From NCBI RefSeq assembly GCF_020991275.1, contig NZ_JAJLQY010000003.1, positions 310,001 through 374,000 on the forward strand: a stretch of DNA of 64,000 bases, in the 5' to 3' direction. This document shows, piece after piece, positions 7,966 through 16,857 of the stretch. The DNA comes from Actinocorallia sp. API 0066 (lineage in GTDB: Bacteria; Actinomycetota; Actinomycetes; Streptosporangiales; Streptosporangiaceae). A model generated the notes under the pieces. That model made no database searches. It was given only the letters and a program-made list of their open reading frames with translations, and was not told the DNA's origin. Positions within the stretch are counted from its first letter, which is position 1; each line of letters starts with the position of its first letter. Position numbers and translations under genes: made by a program.

Positions 7966-8819
7966 TGCTCGCGCTCCCCAAGGGACAGACCCTCGCCCGC
8001 GGCGCGCGGGCCGCCGCCGAGAGGTACGCCTCGCTGGCCGCCTGGCCGCTCTTCGTGACGAAGGTGCTCTACCGCTCCCTCGTCGACGTCATCTTCCGCC
8101 TCAAGTACGGCAGGACCGTCCTGCGGCACGTCAGCGACATCGTCGTCGGGGTCGGCGCGACGGTCGTCGGCGGCGGCATGATCTTCGTCGTCTTCACCAT
8201 GGCGTTCTTCGTCGGCACCGAGATCGGCCTCCAGGGCTACACCGGGCTGGAGACGATCGGCGCGCAGTCGTTCATGGGGCTGGTCGGCAGCTTCGCGAAC
8301 GTCCGCGAGATCACCCCGGTGATCGCGGCGACGGCACTGGCCGCCCAGTGCGGCTCGGCCTTCACCGCGGAGCTCGGCGCGATGCGCATCAGCGAGGAGA
8401 TCGACGCCCTTGAAGTGATGGGCATCAACTCGCTCGTGTACCTCGTGTGCACCCGGGTGGTCGCCGCGCTCATCGCGCTGGTCCCGCTCTACCTGATCGC
8501 GCTGTTCGCCAGCTTCTTCGCCACCCGCCTGGTCAGCACCAGCTTCTTCGACCTGGCGCCCGGCGCCTACGACTACTACTTCCACCTGTATCTACCGACG
8601 ATCGACCTCGTCTACAGCACGATCAAGGTCGGCGTCTTCGCCACCGCGGTGATCATCATCCACTCCTTCTACGGCTACTACGCCACGGGCGGCCCCGTCG
8701 GCGTCGGGGCGGCGGCGGGCCGCGCCATCCGGCTGTCGATCATCGTGGTGGTCACCCTGAACCTGCTGCTGTCCTACGTGTTCTGGGGGCAGGGCTCGAC
8801 AGTGAGGCTGAGCGGATGA
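7965..8819 (+). CDS. YrbE/MlaE-family permease, second of mce operon
   Basis: This 284-residue MlaE-type permease starts at the ATG formed by the TGATG overlap with the preceding gene. The coupling segment GAMRISEEIDALEVMGINSL is at about residues 140-160, preceded by GSFANVREITPVIAATALAAQ. Further membrane helices follow, ending in a C-terminal hydrophobic stretch (LSIIVVVTLNLLLSYVFWG). As in mycobacterial yrbEB proteins, the N-terminus carries an extra amphipathic region before the first helix. It pairs with the upstream permease in the inner membrane, and the MCE proteins downstream would form the periplasmic hexameric tunnel. The stop overlaps the first mce gene (ATGA). Confidence 0.93.
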   Translation: MLALPKGQTLARGARAAAERYASLAAWPLFVTKVLYRSLVDVIFRLKYGRTVLRHVSDIVVGVGATVVGGGMIFVVFTMAFFVGTEIGLQGYTGLETIGAQSFMGLVGSFANVREITPVIAATALAAQCGSAFTAELGAMRISEEIDALEVMGINSLVYLVCTRVVAALIALVPLYLIALFASFFATRLVSTSFFDLAPGAYDYYFHLYLPTIDLVYSTIKVGVFATAVIIIHSFYGYYATGGPVGVGAAAGRAIRLSIIVVVTLNLLLSYVFWGQGSTVRLSG

Positions 8820-9817
8820 ACGTTCCCCTACGCCGTGGGGCGGCGATCACCACGGGCACCCTGGCCGCCCTCGCCGTCACGCTGTACCTGCTGCTGGCCA
8901 AGCCGTTCAGCGCCACCGGCGCCGAGGTGCGCGCCGAGTTCGGCAGCGCGGGCCAGGGCCTGCGCAGCGACTCCCCGGTGAAGGTCCGCGGCGTCCAGGT
9001 CGGGCGCGTCGCCCAGGTCAGGCTCGGCCAGAACGGCCGCGTCCACCTGACCCTCCGGCTCGATCCCGGCTACCGGGTGCCCGCGACGGCCGTCGCCGCG
9101 ATCGAGCCCGCGTCGGTCTTCGGGCCGAAGTTCGTCAACCTCGTCCCCGGCGACGGCGAGACGTCCGGCCCCTACCTCGCCGACGGCGACCGCGTCACCC
9201 GCACCGCCGACCCCACCGACCTGGCGCAGCTCCTCGCCGACGTGTCCGGCGTGGTGGAGGCCGTCGATCCGGCGGACGTGGCGACGCTCGTCCGCACACT
9301 CGCGCACGGCCTCGACGGCCAGGGCCCGGCGCTGCGCCGGATCGTCGAGCACACCGACACCCTCGTCGGCGTCGCGCACCGGCACCGCGCGGACGCCCGC
9401 AGGTTCCTCCGCGACGGCGCCGACCTGGGCGGCGCGCTCGCCAAGGCCGGGCCGGACGTGGTGCGCGCGGCGGGCGACACCAACCACGTCATCGACGCGG
9501 CCGCCGCGGTGCCCGAGGGCAGTCTCGGCGCGTTCGCCGCCGGGCTCGGCGACGTGTCCCTGATCGTCGCGCACGGCCTGGACAAACGCGGCGACCAGCT
9601 CGGCGAGTCCTTCCGCAGCGCGGAGCGGCTCGTCTCGCTCCTGTACGGGCAGCTCGGCGACCTGGGCGGCGCCATCCGGGCCGCGAACCAGCTACTCCCG
9701 GTCTACAACGACCTCGCGAAGGTGCCCGCCGCGAACGGCAAGCACTACCTGGGCGTGCACGCCTACCTGCCGTCCAACCCCTGTGAACTGGTCCTCGGCC
9801 TGTGCGGGAGGCCCTGA
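8816..9817 (+). CDS. MCE-family protein 1 of 6
   Basis: This 333-residue protein has one N-terminal membrane helix (TTGTLAALAVTLYLLLAK) and then an MlaD-like MCE domain: VRAEFGSAGQGLRSDSPVKV, GVQVGRVAQV, and a final strand at FGPKFVNLVPGD (about residues 100-115). The rest is a long helical region (residues ~150-320) with periodic hydrophobics, as in actinobacterial MCE proteins, which form the lipid tunnel. The start ATG overlaps the permease stop as ATGA. The order in the operon corresponds to mceA of mycobacteria. Two Cys near the end (SNPCELVLGLCGR) match the conserved C-terminal Cys pair of many MceA/MceB proteins. Confidence 0.9.
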   Translation: MNVPLRRGAAITTGTLAALAVTLYLLLAKPFSATGAEVRAEFGSAGQGLRSDSPVKVRGVQVGRVAQVRLGQNGRVHLTLRLDPGYRVPATAVAAIEPASVFGPKFVNLVPGDGETSGPYLADGDRVTRTADPTDLAQLLADVSGVVEAVDPADVATLVRTLAHGLDGQGPALRRIVEHTDTLVGVAHRHRADARRFLRDGADLGGALAKAGPDVVRAAGDTNHVIDAAAAVPEGSLGAFAAGLGDVSLIVAHGLDKRGDQLGESFRSAERLVSLLYGQLGDLGGAIRAANQLLPVYNDLAKVPAANGKHYLGVHAYLPSNPCELVLGLCGRP

Positions 9818-10890
9818 TGCGCGACTCCTCTCCCCGGGCGCGGCTGCGCCGCCGAACGCTGGTGAAGCTCGCCGCGTTCGTCACCGTCACCGCGACGCTG
9901 ACGGTGTTCCTGTCCCTCCAGATCCAGCGGTTCGACTTCTCGCGCGGCTACCCGCTCACCGCCTCCTTCGACGACGTCAGCGGGCTGCGCGCGGGCGACG
10001 CGGTGAAGATCGCGGGCGCGCCGGTCGGCCGCGTCACCAGCATCACCGTGGACCAGGGCAAGGCGATCGTCGGGCTCCGCGTGCACGCGGGGGTGCGGGT
10101 GCCGTCCGACAGCCAGGCGGTGATCCGCTGGCGCGACGCGCTCGGCCGCCGCGTCGTCTACCTGGTGCCCGGCGACGCCACGACGATGATCCGGCCGGGC
10201 GCGCGCGTCGCCACGACCCGCTCCGCCGTCAACACCGACGACCTCGTCGAGAGCCTCGCGCCCCTCACCCGAAGCCTGGACGCCGACCAGGTCAACCGGC
10301 TTCTCGTCACGCTCACCGAGACGCTGGAGGGCAACACCGGCGCGGTCGGCGACCTCATCGAGAACGTCGACGTGCTGCTGGCGACGGTAGCCTCCCGCCG
10401 CAAGAACATCGGCAAGATGATCGCCGACTACGCGACCGTCACCGAACTCGTCGCCTCCCGCGACAAGCAGATCGGGCAGGCGATCGACAACCTCGTCGCG
10501 CTGAGCGACGGGTTCGCCCGCAACCGCGCCCTCGTCGACGACACGCTCGTGGAGCTGGCCAGGCTGGCCCGCACCAGCGACGCGGTGCTCGGCCAGAACG
10601 CCGACGACCTCGGCCGCGTCCTGGACCGGCTCGCCGTGATCACCGGCGGGGTGCGCCGCAACACGGCGACGGTGTCGCAGATCCTCACCGACGCGGGGCC
10701 CAAGCTCGAACACGTCTTCGCCGCGACCGAGGACGGCCGCTTCATGAAGGTCGCGGTGCCCTGCATCACGCTGGTCGCGCCGCCCTGCCCCTACCCGGTG
10801 AAGCTGCCGGGCCCGACCGTCAACGGGGCGGGCCGCCTCGACTCGGCGCCGTCCTTCCAACGGCTCATCCTCGGAGGCGCGCAGCCGTGA
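9817..10890 (+). CDS. MCE-family protein 2 of 6
   Basis: The start is the ATG at 9817 (TGATG overlap with the previous stop, GGGAGG just upstream) rather than the in-frame GTG at 9802, giving 357 residues. The sequence has a basic N-terminus (RARLRRRTLVK), a membrane helix (LAAFVTVTATLTVFLSLQI) and an MCE domain (LTASFDDVSGLRAGDAVKIA, GAPVGRVTSI, RRVVYLVPGD). A long helical segment follows with repeated phrases (NTGAVGDLIENVDVLL, LVASRDKQIGQAIDNLVALS). Two Cys late in the protein (VAVPCITLVAPPCPYP) match the mceB pattern. It is part of the predicted lipid-import tunnel anchored in the cytoplasmic membrane. Confidence 0.9.
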   Translation: MRDSSPRARLRRRTLVKLAAFVTVTATLTVFLSLQIQRFDFSRGYPLTASFDDVSGLRAGDAVKIAGAPVGRVTSITVDQGKAIVGLRVHAGVRVPSDSQAVIRWRDALGRRVVYLVPGDATTMIRPGARVATTRSAVNTDDLVESLAPLTRSLDADQVNRLLVTLTETLEGNTGAVGDLIENVDVLLATVASRRKNIGKMIADYATVTELVASRDKQIGQAIDNLVALSDGFARNRALVDDTLVELARLARTSDAVLGQNADDLGRVLDRLAVITGGVRRNTATVSQILTDAGPKLEHVFAATEDGRFMKVAVPCITLVAPPCPYPVKLPGPTVNGAGRLDSAPSFQRLILGGAQP

Positions 10891-11909
10891 AGTCCTTCCG
10901 CGACCGCGATCCCATCATCGTCGGCCTGGTGTCGGCGACCGGCCTGGCGCTCCTCGTCGGCGGCGTCTACCTCGTCGGGTCCACCGGCGTCCTCAAGGAC
11001 CGCTACACGATGAGCGGCGTTTTCACCGGCACCGGCGACCTGCGCTCCGGCGACGAGGTCAGGGTGGCGGGCGTCCGCGTCGGCGAGGTGTCGTCGGTCG
11101 CGCCCGACTTCCGGCGCGGCAGGGTCGTCATCACCTGGAAGGTGGACAGCGACGTCGACCTCGGCCCGGCGACCCGCGCCGAGATCCGCACCGCCAACGT
11201 GCTCGGCGGCAGGTACCTGCGGCTCACGGGCCCGGTCGCGCGCCCGTACCTGCACACGCTGCCGGAGGACAAGAGGCGCATCCCCGAGGAGCGCACCCGG
11301 ACGCCCGCCACCGTCAACAGCGTCGTGTCCGACTCCGCCCGCACCGTCGAGAAACTCGACGCCAAGGCGCTGAACCGGCTCGTCGCCCAGCTCACCGGCG
11401 TCAGCGAGGAGACCAGGGGGAAGCTGCGCGGCTCGCTGCGCAACCTGGCCGCGCTCGCCGAGACCGTCAGCGAAAGCAGCGAGGACATCAACAAGCTCCT
11501 CAACGGCGGCGACAAGCTGATGGCTGTCATGCACACCCGCGACGGCCAGCTCACGAAGCTGCTCGCCAACGTGCGGCTGATGCTCGCCGAAGTGCAGGCC
11601 CGCCGGGACGAACTCGCGACCTTCCTCGGCGACAGCAGCACCGTCGTCCAAGAGCTGACCGACCTCATCGACGACCACCAGCGGCAACTGACCGGGGTGA
11701 TCGCCGACCTGCGCGGCACCCTCGCCACCCTGCGCCCCCAGCTCGGCGACCTCGGGACGGTCCTGGCCTGGGCGGGCCCCACACTCACCGGCCTCGCGGG
11801 CGCGGGCGGCTACGGGCCGTGGGTGGAGGTCGCGGCCACCGGCCTCGGCCCGCTCACGCCCGCCGACCTCGGCGCGCTCGTCGACTCGGCCAAGGACGGA
11901 GGATCATGA
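10887..11909 (+). CDS. MCE-family protein 3 of 6
   Basis: This 340-residue protein starts at a GTG (10887) overlapping the previous stop as GTGA. The N-terminus KSFRDRDPIIVGLVSATGLALLVGGVYL is the conserved MceC opening, a short basic stretch followed by a membrane helix. The MCE domain follows (MSGVFTGTGDLRSGDEVRVA, GVRVGEVSSV, GGRYLRLTGP), then a helical region with heptad-like repeats (LRNLAALAETVSESSEDINK, LLANVRLMLAEVQARRDELA). The C-terminus is short and Gly/Ala/Leu-rich. All intergenic junctions in this operon are overlaps of 1-4 bases, so the proteins are probably made in fixed ratio. Confidence 0.9.
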   Translation: MKSFRDRDPIIVGLVSATGLALLVGGVYLVGSTGVLKDRYTMSGVFTGTGDLRSGDEVRVAGVRVGEVSSVAPDFRRGRVVITWKVDSDVDLGPATRAEIRTANVLGGRYLRLTGPVARPYLHTLPEDKRRIPEERTRTPATVNSVVSDSARTVEKLDAKALNRLVAQLTGVSEETRGKLRGSLRNLAALAETVSESSEDINKLLNGGDKLMAVMHTRDGQLTKLLANVRLMLAEVQARRDELATFLGDSSTVVQELTDLIDDHQRQLTGVIADLRGTLATLRPQLGDLGTVLAWAGPTLTGLAGAGGYGPWVEVAATGLGPLTPADLGALVDSAKDGGS

Positions 11910-12940
11910 GGCTGATCGCCGCCTGCGGCGTGCTGATGCTGACCGCGACGGTCGGCGGTTGTGAGGCGGTGCCGCTACCGGGCGAGTCCCCGTACCGGAT
12001 GAGCGCCTATTTCGCCAAGGCGCCCTCGCTCTACCCCGAGTCCAAGGTCAAGGTCATGGGCGCCGACGTGGGCTCCGTCACCGCCGTCAGGATCGACGGC
12101 GCGCGCGTCCGCGTCGACCTCACGATCGACGCCGACGTGCCCCTGCCCGCCGACGTGTGGGCGTCCATCGAGGCGGTGGAGACCCTCGGCGAGCGCAGCG
12201 TCGTGCTGTCCCCCGCGTGGGAGCCCGGCATGCCGAAGGCGGCGCCCGGCGCCGTCGTCCCGCAGGAGCGCACCACGCTGCCCGTCGAGATCGACGAGGC
12301 GCTCGAAGCGTTCACCCGGCTTGAGTCGGCGATCGATCCGGGGAAGCTCGGCGCGCTGCTGCACGAGGGCGCCCAGGCCCTGGACGGCAACGGCATGCGG
12401 ATCAACGACGCCGTCGGCCTCACCGCCGACCTCGTCAACGACCTCGCGGGCCAGGACCAGAAGCTCGTCCGGATCGCCGAGCGGCTCCGCGACCTGGCCG
12501 CCGACCTCAACGGCGAGGACCTCGACACCATCCTCGCCGCGTTCGCCTCGACCAGCGGCACCCTCGCGCAGGAACGCGCGCGGCTCCAGGCGTTCATCAC
12601 CGGCCTCGCCGACACCATCCGCAAGAGCGGCGTCCTCATCACCGCCTACCAGGAGACGCTCCCCGCCACGGCCGCCGACCTGTCGAACATCGTGATGACG
12701 CTCAAGGCGGGCAGCGACTCGATCAACCAGGTCATCACCTCGCTCTCCCGGTTCGCCGACGTCATCGTCAACGCCTGGGACCGCGAGAACCACGTGGCGG
12801 TCATCCGCATCCAGCTCTCGGCGACCGTCCGGATCTGGCTCCAGCCGATCTTCGACGCGATGGGCTGGGGCCGGGTCCCGTGCCCGCGCGACAACACCGA
12901 ACTCGCCGACTGCCCACCCCCCAAGAAGAAGGCGCCATGA
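11906..12940 (+). CDS. MCE-family lipoprotein, 4 of 6
   Basis: This 344-residue protein starts at the ATG overlapping the upstream stop (ATGA), with GGAGGA four bases before. Residues 1-19 (RLIAACGVLMLTATVGGC) form a signal peptide with a lipobox-like VGGC, so Cys19 is probably lipid-modified, as in the mycobacterial LprK/MceE family. The MCE domain follows (MSAYFAKAPSLYPESKVKVM, GADVGSVTAV, ERSVVLSPA), then a long helical region and a short C-terminal tail with two Cys (VPCPRDNTELADCPPP). In canonical operons only one subunit is a lipoprotein; here this and the next both carry lipobox-like Cys. Confidence 0.88.
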   Translation: MRLIAACGVLMLTATVGGCEAVPLPGESPYRMSAYFAKAPSLYPESKVKVMGADVGSVTAVRIDGARVRVDLTIDADVPLPADVWASIEAVETLGERSVVLSPAWEPGMPKAAPGAVVPQERTTLPVEIDEALEAFTRLESAIDPGKLGALLHEGAQALDGNGMRINDAVGLTADLVNDLAGQDQKLVRIAERLRDLAADLNGEDLDTILAAFASTSGTLAQERARLQAFITGLADTIRKSGVLITAYQETLPATAADLSNIVMTLKAGSDSINQVITSLSRFADVIVNAWDRENHVAVIRIQLSATVRIWLQPIFDAMGWGRVPCPRDNTELADCPPPKKKAP

Positions 12941-13947
12941 CAGGAGTACAGGCCCTCGGCCGGATGACGCTGGCGATGACCCTGACCGTCGGCTGCGCGG
13001 CGGGATGCTCGGTGCGGACGGTCGGCGGCACCGGCGGCGGCCACGCGCTGACCGCGGTGTTCGACGACGTGCAGAGCCTCGTCGTCGGGCACAGCGTGCA
13101 GATCTCCGACGTGCGCGCCGGGACGGTGACCGCCATCGCCCTCGACGGCTACCGCGCCCGTGTCACGATGGCGCTGCGCGTCAGGGTCCCGGCCGGGACG
13201 TCGGCCGCCGTCGCCAAGACATCGCTGCTCGGCGAGAACTACGTGCGGCTCGACCCGCCCCCCGGCCACCCCCTGGACAGCGGACCGTACCTCGCCGACG
13301 GGGCGGTGGTCACCCGGACGTCGGTCGCGCCCGACATGGAGGGCATCACCCAGCACGTCGGGCCGCTGCTCGCCGCGCTCAGCGGCCAGGACGTGTCGAC
13401 GATCGTGGACACGTCGGTCAGCGCGTTCGGCGGCCAGGGCGCGCGGCTGAACCGGCTCGTCGCGCGGATCTCCGAGGTGAGCGAGAGCTACGCGGCCGCC
13501 AGCGCCGACCTCGGCCGCGCCCTCGACGCCCTCGCCGACCTCGGCGGCACCCTGCGCAAGGGCAGCGCCGAACTCGGCGCGCTGCCCGCGAACGTCAGGC
13601 TGGCCACCGAGCGGCTCAAGAACGACAGGGCGGAGCTGAAAGCGGGCGTCCAGGACATGCTGAAGATGAGCAGGTCGTTCAACGCGAAGATCGAGCACCG
13701 GCACGGGGCGCGGCTGAGGGTGCTGCTGGAGCGCGCGGACAAGATGCTCGCCGCCGCCGTCCGGGGGCGCGACCAGCTCAAACGGCTCGCGCTCGTGGTG
13801 CTCGACTTCCTGCGGGCGCCGTCGGTCTCCGTCAACGGACAGGGCCTCCTCATGGTCTGGCTCAAGGGCTTCCTGCCTCCGGGCGACGCCGGACCCGCGC
13901 GCGCCCAGGGGCTCGACCTGACCGAGCTGGCGGGGCCGCCGCGATGA
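12937..13947 (+). CDS. MCE-family lipoprotein, 5 of 6
   Basis: This 336-residue protein has an ATGA overlap with the preceding gene. The N-terminus (RMTLAMTLTVGCAAGCSV) is a signal peptide with two possible lipobox Cys at residues 20 and 24; the second is the better match. The MCE domain covers about residues 35-130 (LTAVFDDVQSLVVGHSVQIS, VRAGTVTAIA, GENYVRLDPP). The rest is helical with charged, coiled-coil-like segments (RADKMLAAAVRGRDQLKRLA) and a short Ala/Gly-rich tail. It fills the fifth position in the MCE hexamer. The presence of two consecutive lipoprotein-type MCE genes is a little unusual. Confidence 0.88.
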   Translation: MTGVQALGRMTLAMTLTVGCAAGCSVRTVGGTGGGHALTAVFDDVQSLVVGHSVQISDVRAGTVTAIALDGYRARVTMALRVRVPAGTSAAVAKTSLLGENYVRLDPPPGHPLDSGPYLADGAVVTRTSVAPDMEGITQHVGPLLAALSGQDVSTIVDTSVSAFGGQGARLNRLVARISEVSESYAAASADLGRALDALADLGGTLRKGSAELGALPANVRLATERLKNDRAELKAGVQDMLKMSRSFNAKIEHRHGARLRVLLERADKMLAAAVRGRDQLKRLALVVLDFLRAPSVSVNGQGLLMVWLKGFLPPGDAGPARAQGLDLTELAGPPR

Positions 13948-15230
13948 ACGCCCGCATCGTCGTCAACCTCGTGTTCTTCGCGGTGCTCGGCTGCGTCCTC
14001 GCCGTCTGGTCGGCGACGTCGCTGCTGCGCCTGGACCTGATCGAGCGGCCGTTCGCCGTCACCGCCGAGTTCGCCTCCTCGCCCGGGCTCCACCCCGACC
14101 TCCAGGTGACGTATCTGGGCGTCCCGGTCGGGCGGGTCGCCTCGGTGACGCTGCGGCCGGGCCGCGTCGCCGTCCTGATGGAGCTGGACCACCACACGAA
14201 GGTCCCGGCCGGGGCGGGCGCGCGGGTGCTGCGCAAGTCGGCGGTCGGCGAGCCGTACGTCGAGCTGACCGCGCCGACCGGCCCCACGGACGGCGTCCTC
14301 AAGGCGGGCGACACCGTGCCGCTGGCGCGCACCAGCGGGACCGTCGACTACCAGGAGCTGTTCACGGGCCTCGGCGACACCCTGAACGCCGTCGATCCGG
14401 CCGACGCGGGCAAGGTCGTGCACGAACTGGCCACCGGGGTGGCCGGGCACGGCGACACACTCCGCGACCTCATCGGCGACACCGGCCAGCTGACCGCGAC
14501 GCTCGCCGCGAACGCCGACGTGCTGAGCGGGCTCGCCACCGAACTCACCGACGTCACCGGCACCCTCGCCGCGCACCGCAGGCAGCTCACCGCGACCGCC
14601 GGGAACCTCGCGGACGTGAGCGCCTCGGTCAGGACGGTGAGCGGCGACCTGGTGACGGTCCTGGAGCACGGTCCCGGATTCTTCGCCAGGGTCGAGACGC
14701 TGCTCCAGAAGTCACGGCCCGGCCTCGCCTGCCTGCTGGCGGCGGGCGCGACACCCGGCCCGCCGGTGTTCGACAAGAAGACCGAGGCGACCGTCGAGCA
14801 CGTCCTCACCCTCCTGCCGACGTTCCAGGCGCTGCTCAAGGACACCGCCGTCGTCACCCCGCAGGGCACCTTCCTGCGGGCGACGGCGCTCGTGTCCATC
14901 GCGGGCCCGAAGGCCGCCGCCGACTACCTCGAACCCACCCCGAAGCCGGTGTGGAAGCCCGCGCCGGTGTGCCCCGCGACGCCGGGCGCGGCCAAGGCCG
15001 ACGACAAGAAGCGGCCCTCCGCCGCCCGGCCCGACCCGGGCCCCTCGGCCTCCACCGCCGCCCCGGCCGCCGCCGACCCGACCGCCGTCCCGGCGAAGCG
15101 GATCGCCGACTGGAGCGGGGTCCGGGACTCGCTGCCGCTGCTGCCCGTCGTCCTCGCCGCCGCCGTCCTCGGCGCCGTCGCGATCCGCAGCGCCCTGACC
15201 TTCTGGTCCAGCCGCAGGCGGGACCACTGA
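13944..15230 (+). CDS. MCE-family protein 6 of 6, with C-terminal TM helix
   Basis: This 428-residue protein, coupled by ATGA to the upstream gene, is the longest of the six. It has an N-terminal membrane helix (VVNLVFFAVLGCVLAVWSAT), an MCE domain (VTAEFASSPGLHPDLQVTYL, GVPVGRVASV, GEPYVELTAP) and a helical region. A low-complexity Pro/Ala/Ser/Lys stretch lies at about residues 340-395. A second hydrophobic helix (LPLLPVVLAAAVLGAVAI) follows near the C-terminus, with the basic tail SSRRRDH. Long, proline-rich tails are known for MceF-type proteins; a second membrane anchor at the C-terminus is less common. The next gene starts 32 bases downstream, the first non-overlapping junction in the operon. 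Confidence 0.88.
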   Translation: MNARIVVNLVFFAVLGCVLAVWSATSLLRLDLIERPFAVTAEFASSPGLHPDLQVTYLGVPVGRVASVTLRPGRVAVLMELDHHTKVPAGAGARVLRKSAVGEPYVELTAPTGPTDGVLKAGDTVPLARTSGTVDYQELFTGLGDTLNAVDPADAGKVVHELATGVAGHGDTLRDLIGDTGQLTATLAANADVLSGLATELTDVTGTLAAHRRQLTATAGNLADVSASVRTVSGDLVTVLEHGPGFFARVETLLQKSRPGLACLLAAGATPGPPVFDKKTEATVEHVLTLLPTFQALLKDTAVVTPQGTFLRATALVSIAGPKAAADYLEPTPKPVWKPAPVCPATPGAAKADDKKRPSAARPDPGPSASTAAPAAADPTAVPAKRIADWSGVRDSLPLLPVVLAAAVLGAVAIRSALTFWSSRRRDH

Positions 15231-15262
15231 CCACCCCGGCAGATCCCCATGGAGCGAACCCG

Positions 15263-16132
15263 ATGAGCACCAAAACACCAACGGAACCCACCACCACCGC
15301 ACCACGGGAGGAGGACACCACCGCCGACACCACACCGGAGCCGGACGCCGACACGCCTACGAACCCGCCCACCACCACGGAGAAAGACGCCACCGCACAG
15401 GAGGAGGCCACCCCGGACAAGGCCACCTCGGAAGAGGACGCCGCCCCAGAGGAAGACAGCGCCCCGGACAGGGGCGCCATCACAGAGAAGGACGCCACCG
15501 CGGAGAAGAGCGGCACCTCGGAGAAGGAGGCGGCCGGGGGTGCGCGGCGGAGCCTCACGATCGCCATTCCGGTGCCGGGGCGTGCCTCGCTCGGCAGGGT
15601 GCTCGGCGTGCTCGTGCTTGTGGCGGCGCTCGCCGTGGCGGGCTGGCAGTGGCGGACCGCCGCCGACCTGGCGGCCAAGGAGGACACCCGGGCCCGGATC
15701 TCCTCGGTCGCGGGACGGTTCGGCGCGGCGCTGCTCAGCTACCGGCACGGCGACCTGGCCGCCGCCCGCGCGCGGGTCCTCGCCCTGGCCACCGCCGACT
15801 TCGGCAGGACCTACGAGGTCGCGTTCACCGAGACGCTCCAGTCCACCATCACCGAGTTGCGGGCGGACGCCACCGCGACGGTGCGCGTCGTCTACGTCAC
15901 GGGCGGCGACGACGGGACCGCGCGCGCCGTTGTGGTGATGGACTCACAGGTGAAGAGCTCGGCGGGCACCAGGAACGTCACGGGCTCCTACCTCCAGATG
16001 GACCTCGTCGAGCAGAAGGGCGACTGGAAGGTCAGCGCCGTCAACTCGATCGGCGCGGTCAACGAGAGCCTCGCGGCCACCCCGGACGCCGACCCGGCGG
16101 CCAGCCCGTCACCGGAGCCGTCCGCCCCCTGA
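15263..16132 (+). CDS. Mce-associated membrane protein (Mam-like)
   Basis: This 289-residue protein has a ~95-residue disordered N-terminus made almost only of Thr, Glu, Asp, Ala and Pro. One membrane helix follows (LGRVLGVLVLVAALAVAGWQW, about residues 110-130), then a compact NTF2-like domain (TRARISSVAGRFGAALLSYR, FGRTYEVAFTETLQSTI, DWKVSAVNSIG). This is the layout of actinobacterial Mce-associated proteins, which stabilise MCE complexes at the membrane. A second Mam gene often follows in other operons but is absent here. The ATG at 15263 follows the last mce stop by 32 bases. The 3' end overlaps the convergent tetR gene by 24 bp. Confidence 0.85.
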   Translation: MSTKTPTEPTTTAPREEDTTADTTPEPDADTPTNPPTTTEKDATAQEEATPDKATSEEDAAPEEDSAPDRGAITEKDATAEKSGTSEKEAAGGARRSLTIAIPVPGRASLGRVLGVLVLVAALAVAGWQWRTAADLAAKEDTRARISSVAGRFGAALLSYRHGDLAAARARVLALATADFGRTYEVAFTETLQSTITELRADATATVRVVYVTGGDDGTARAVVVMDSQVKSSAGTRNVTGSYLQMDLVEQKGDWKVSAVNSIGAVNESLAATPDADPAASPSPEPSAP

Positions 16133-16780
16133 CCCGCGCTCCGCTCCCGTTCCCCCGCCCGGCACCGGGCCGTCCACGAGGTCCGGGATCACCTTCTCGA
16201 TGAGGTGCATCAGGCTGCTGACGAGCAGGTGCCGCACCTCCGCGCGGGACAGCCGCTCGCGTTCCAGCCATTCGCGGGAGGCTGTCTGCGCCAGCCCGGC
16301 GAACGCGTGGAGCACGCCTTCTACCTGCGGGTGCGCGGCGGTAGCCGCGTCCAGCCCGACCACCTCGGTGATCCGCGCGACGGCGCGGGCCCGCGCGGCC
16401 TCCATGACCCAGTCGAGTTGGGCGTCGCCGCGCGGGGCGGCCCGGTCGAGCGCCGTCAGCCAGGTCTCGCGGTTCTGTTCGAGGAGCGACAGCCAGCCGT
16501 CGACGCTGTCGGTCACCCGGTCCAGGAGGCCCGCGTCGGCGCGGTACGGCGGTATCCCGGTCGGCGGGACGTCGAGCATCTCCGCGAGCGCGGCCAGATA
16601 CAGCTCGCGTTTTGTCCCGAAATAGTGGTTGAGCAGGCCGCGGCTGACGCCCGCCGCGGCGGCGATCTCCTCGGCCGACACGTCCTCGAACCGGCGGCTC
16701 CGGAACAGCTCGCGCGCGCAGGCGAGGATCTGCGCGCGCCGCTCGTCGCGGTCCTTGCGCACCCGTCGTCCGGCTGCCAT
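16109..16780 (-). CDS. TetR-family regulator, convergent with mce operon
   Basis: This 223-residue protein starts at an ATG with AAGGGGAGG just upstream. The N-terminal helix-turn-helix is clear: RRAQILACARELFRSRRFED, VSAEEIAAAAGVSRGLLNHY and FGTKRELYLAALAEM (residues ~12-62). The C-terminal ligand region is helical and ends in a low-complexity Gly/Arg tail. It is transcribed towards the mce operon and overlaps its last gene. TetR proteins commonly control mce loci (Mce3R, for example), so it may repress the upstream operon through the palindrome at 7085-7109, or itself through the inverted repeat at 16821-16839. The ligand is unknown. Confidence 0.88.
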   Translation of the reverse strand: MAAGRRVRKDRDERRAQILACARELFRSRRFEDVSAEEIAAAAGVSRGLLNHYFGTKRELYLAALAEMLDVPPTGIPPYRADAGLLDRVTDSVDGWLSLLEQNRETWLTALDRAAPRGDAQLDWVMEAARARAVARITEVVGLDAATAAHPQVEGVLHAFAGLAQTASREWLERERLSRAEVRHLLVSSLMHLIEKVIPDLVDGPVPGGGTGAERGSGGGRLR

Positions 16781-16820
16781 GCGCCTCCCCTTCTCGGCCC
16801 CTGACAGAGAAGGTAGTACG

Positions 16821-16839
16821 TATGGCCCGGCATGCCATA
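16821..16839. promoter_or_regulatory. Inverted repeat in front of tetR
   Basis: TATGGC (16821-16826) and GCCATA (16834-16839) form a six-base inverted repeat with a seven-base spacer, about 40 bp upstream of the tetR start at 16780. The position suits an autoregulatory operator. It does not resemble the palindrome in front of the mce operon, so at most one of the two belongs to this regulator. Confidence 0.35.
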
Positions 16840-16857
16840 ACCGGTGCGCGCGGACGG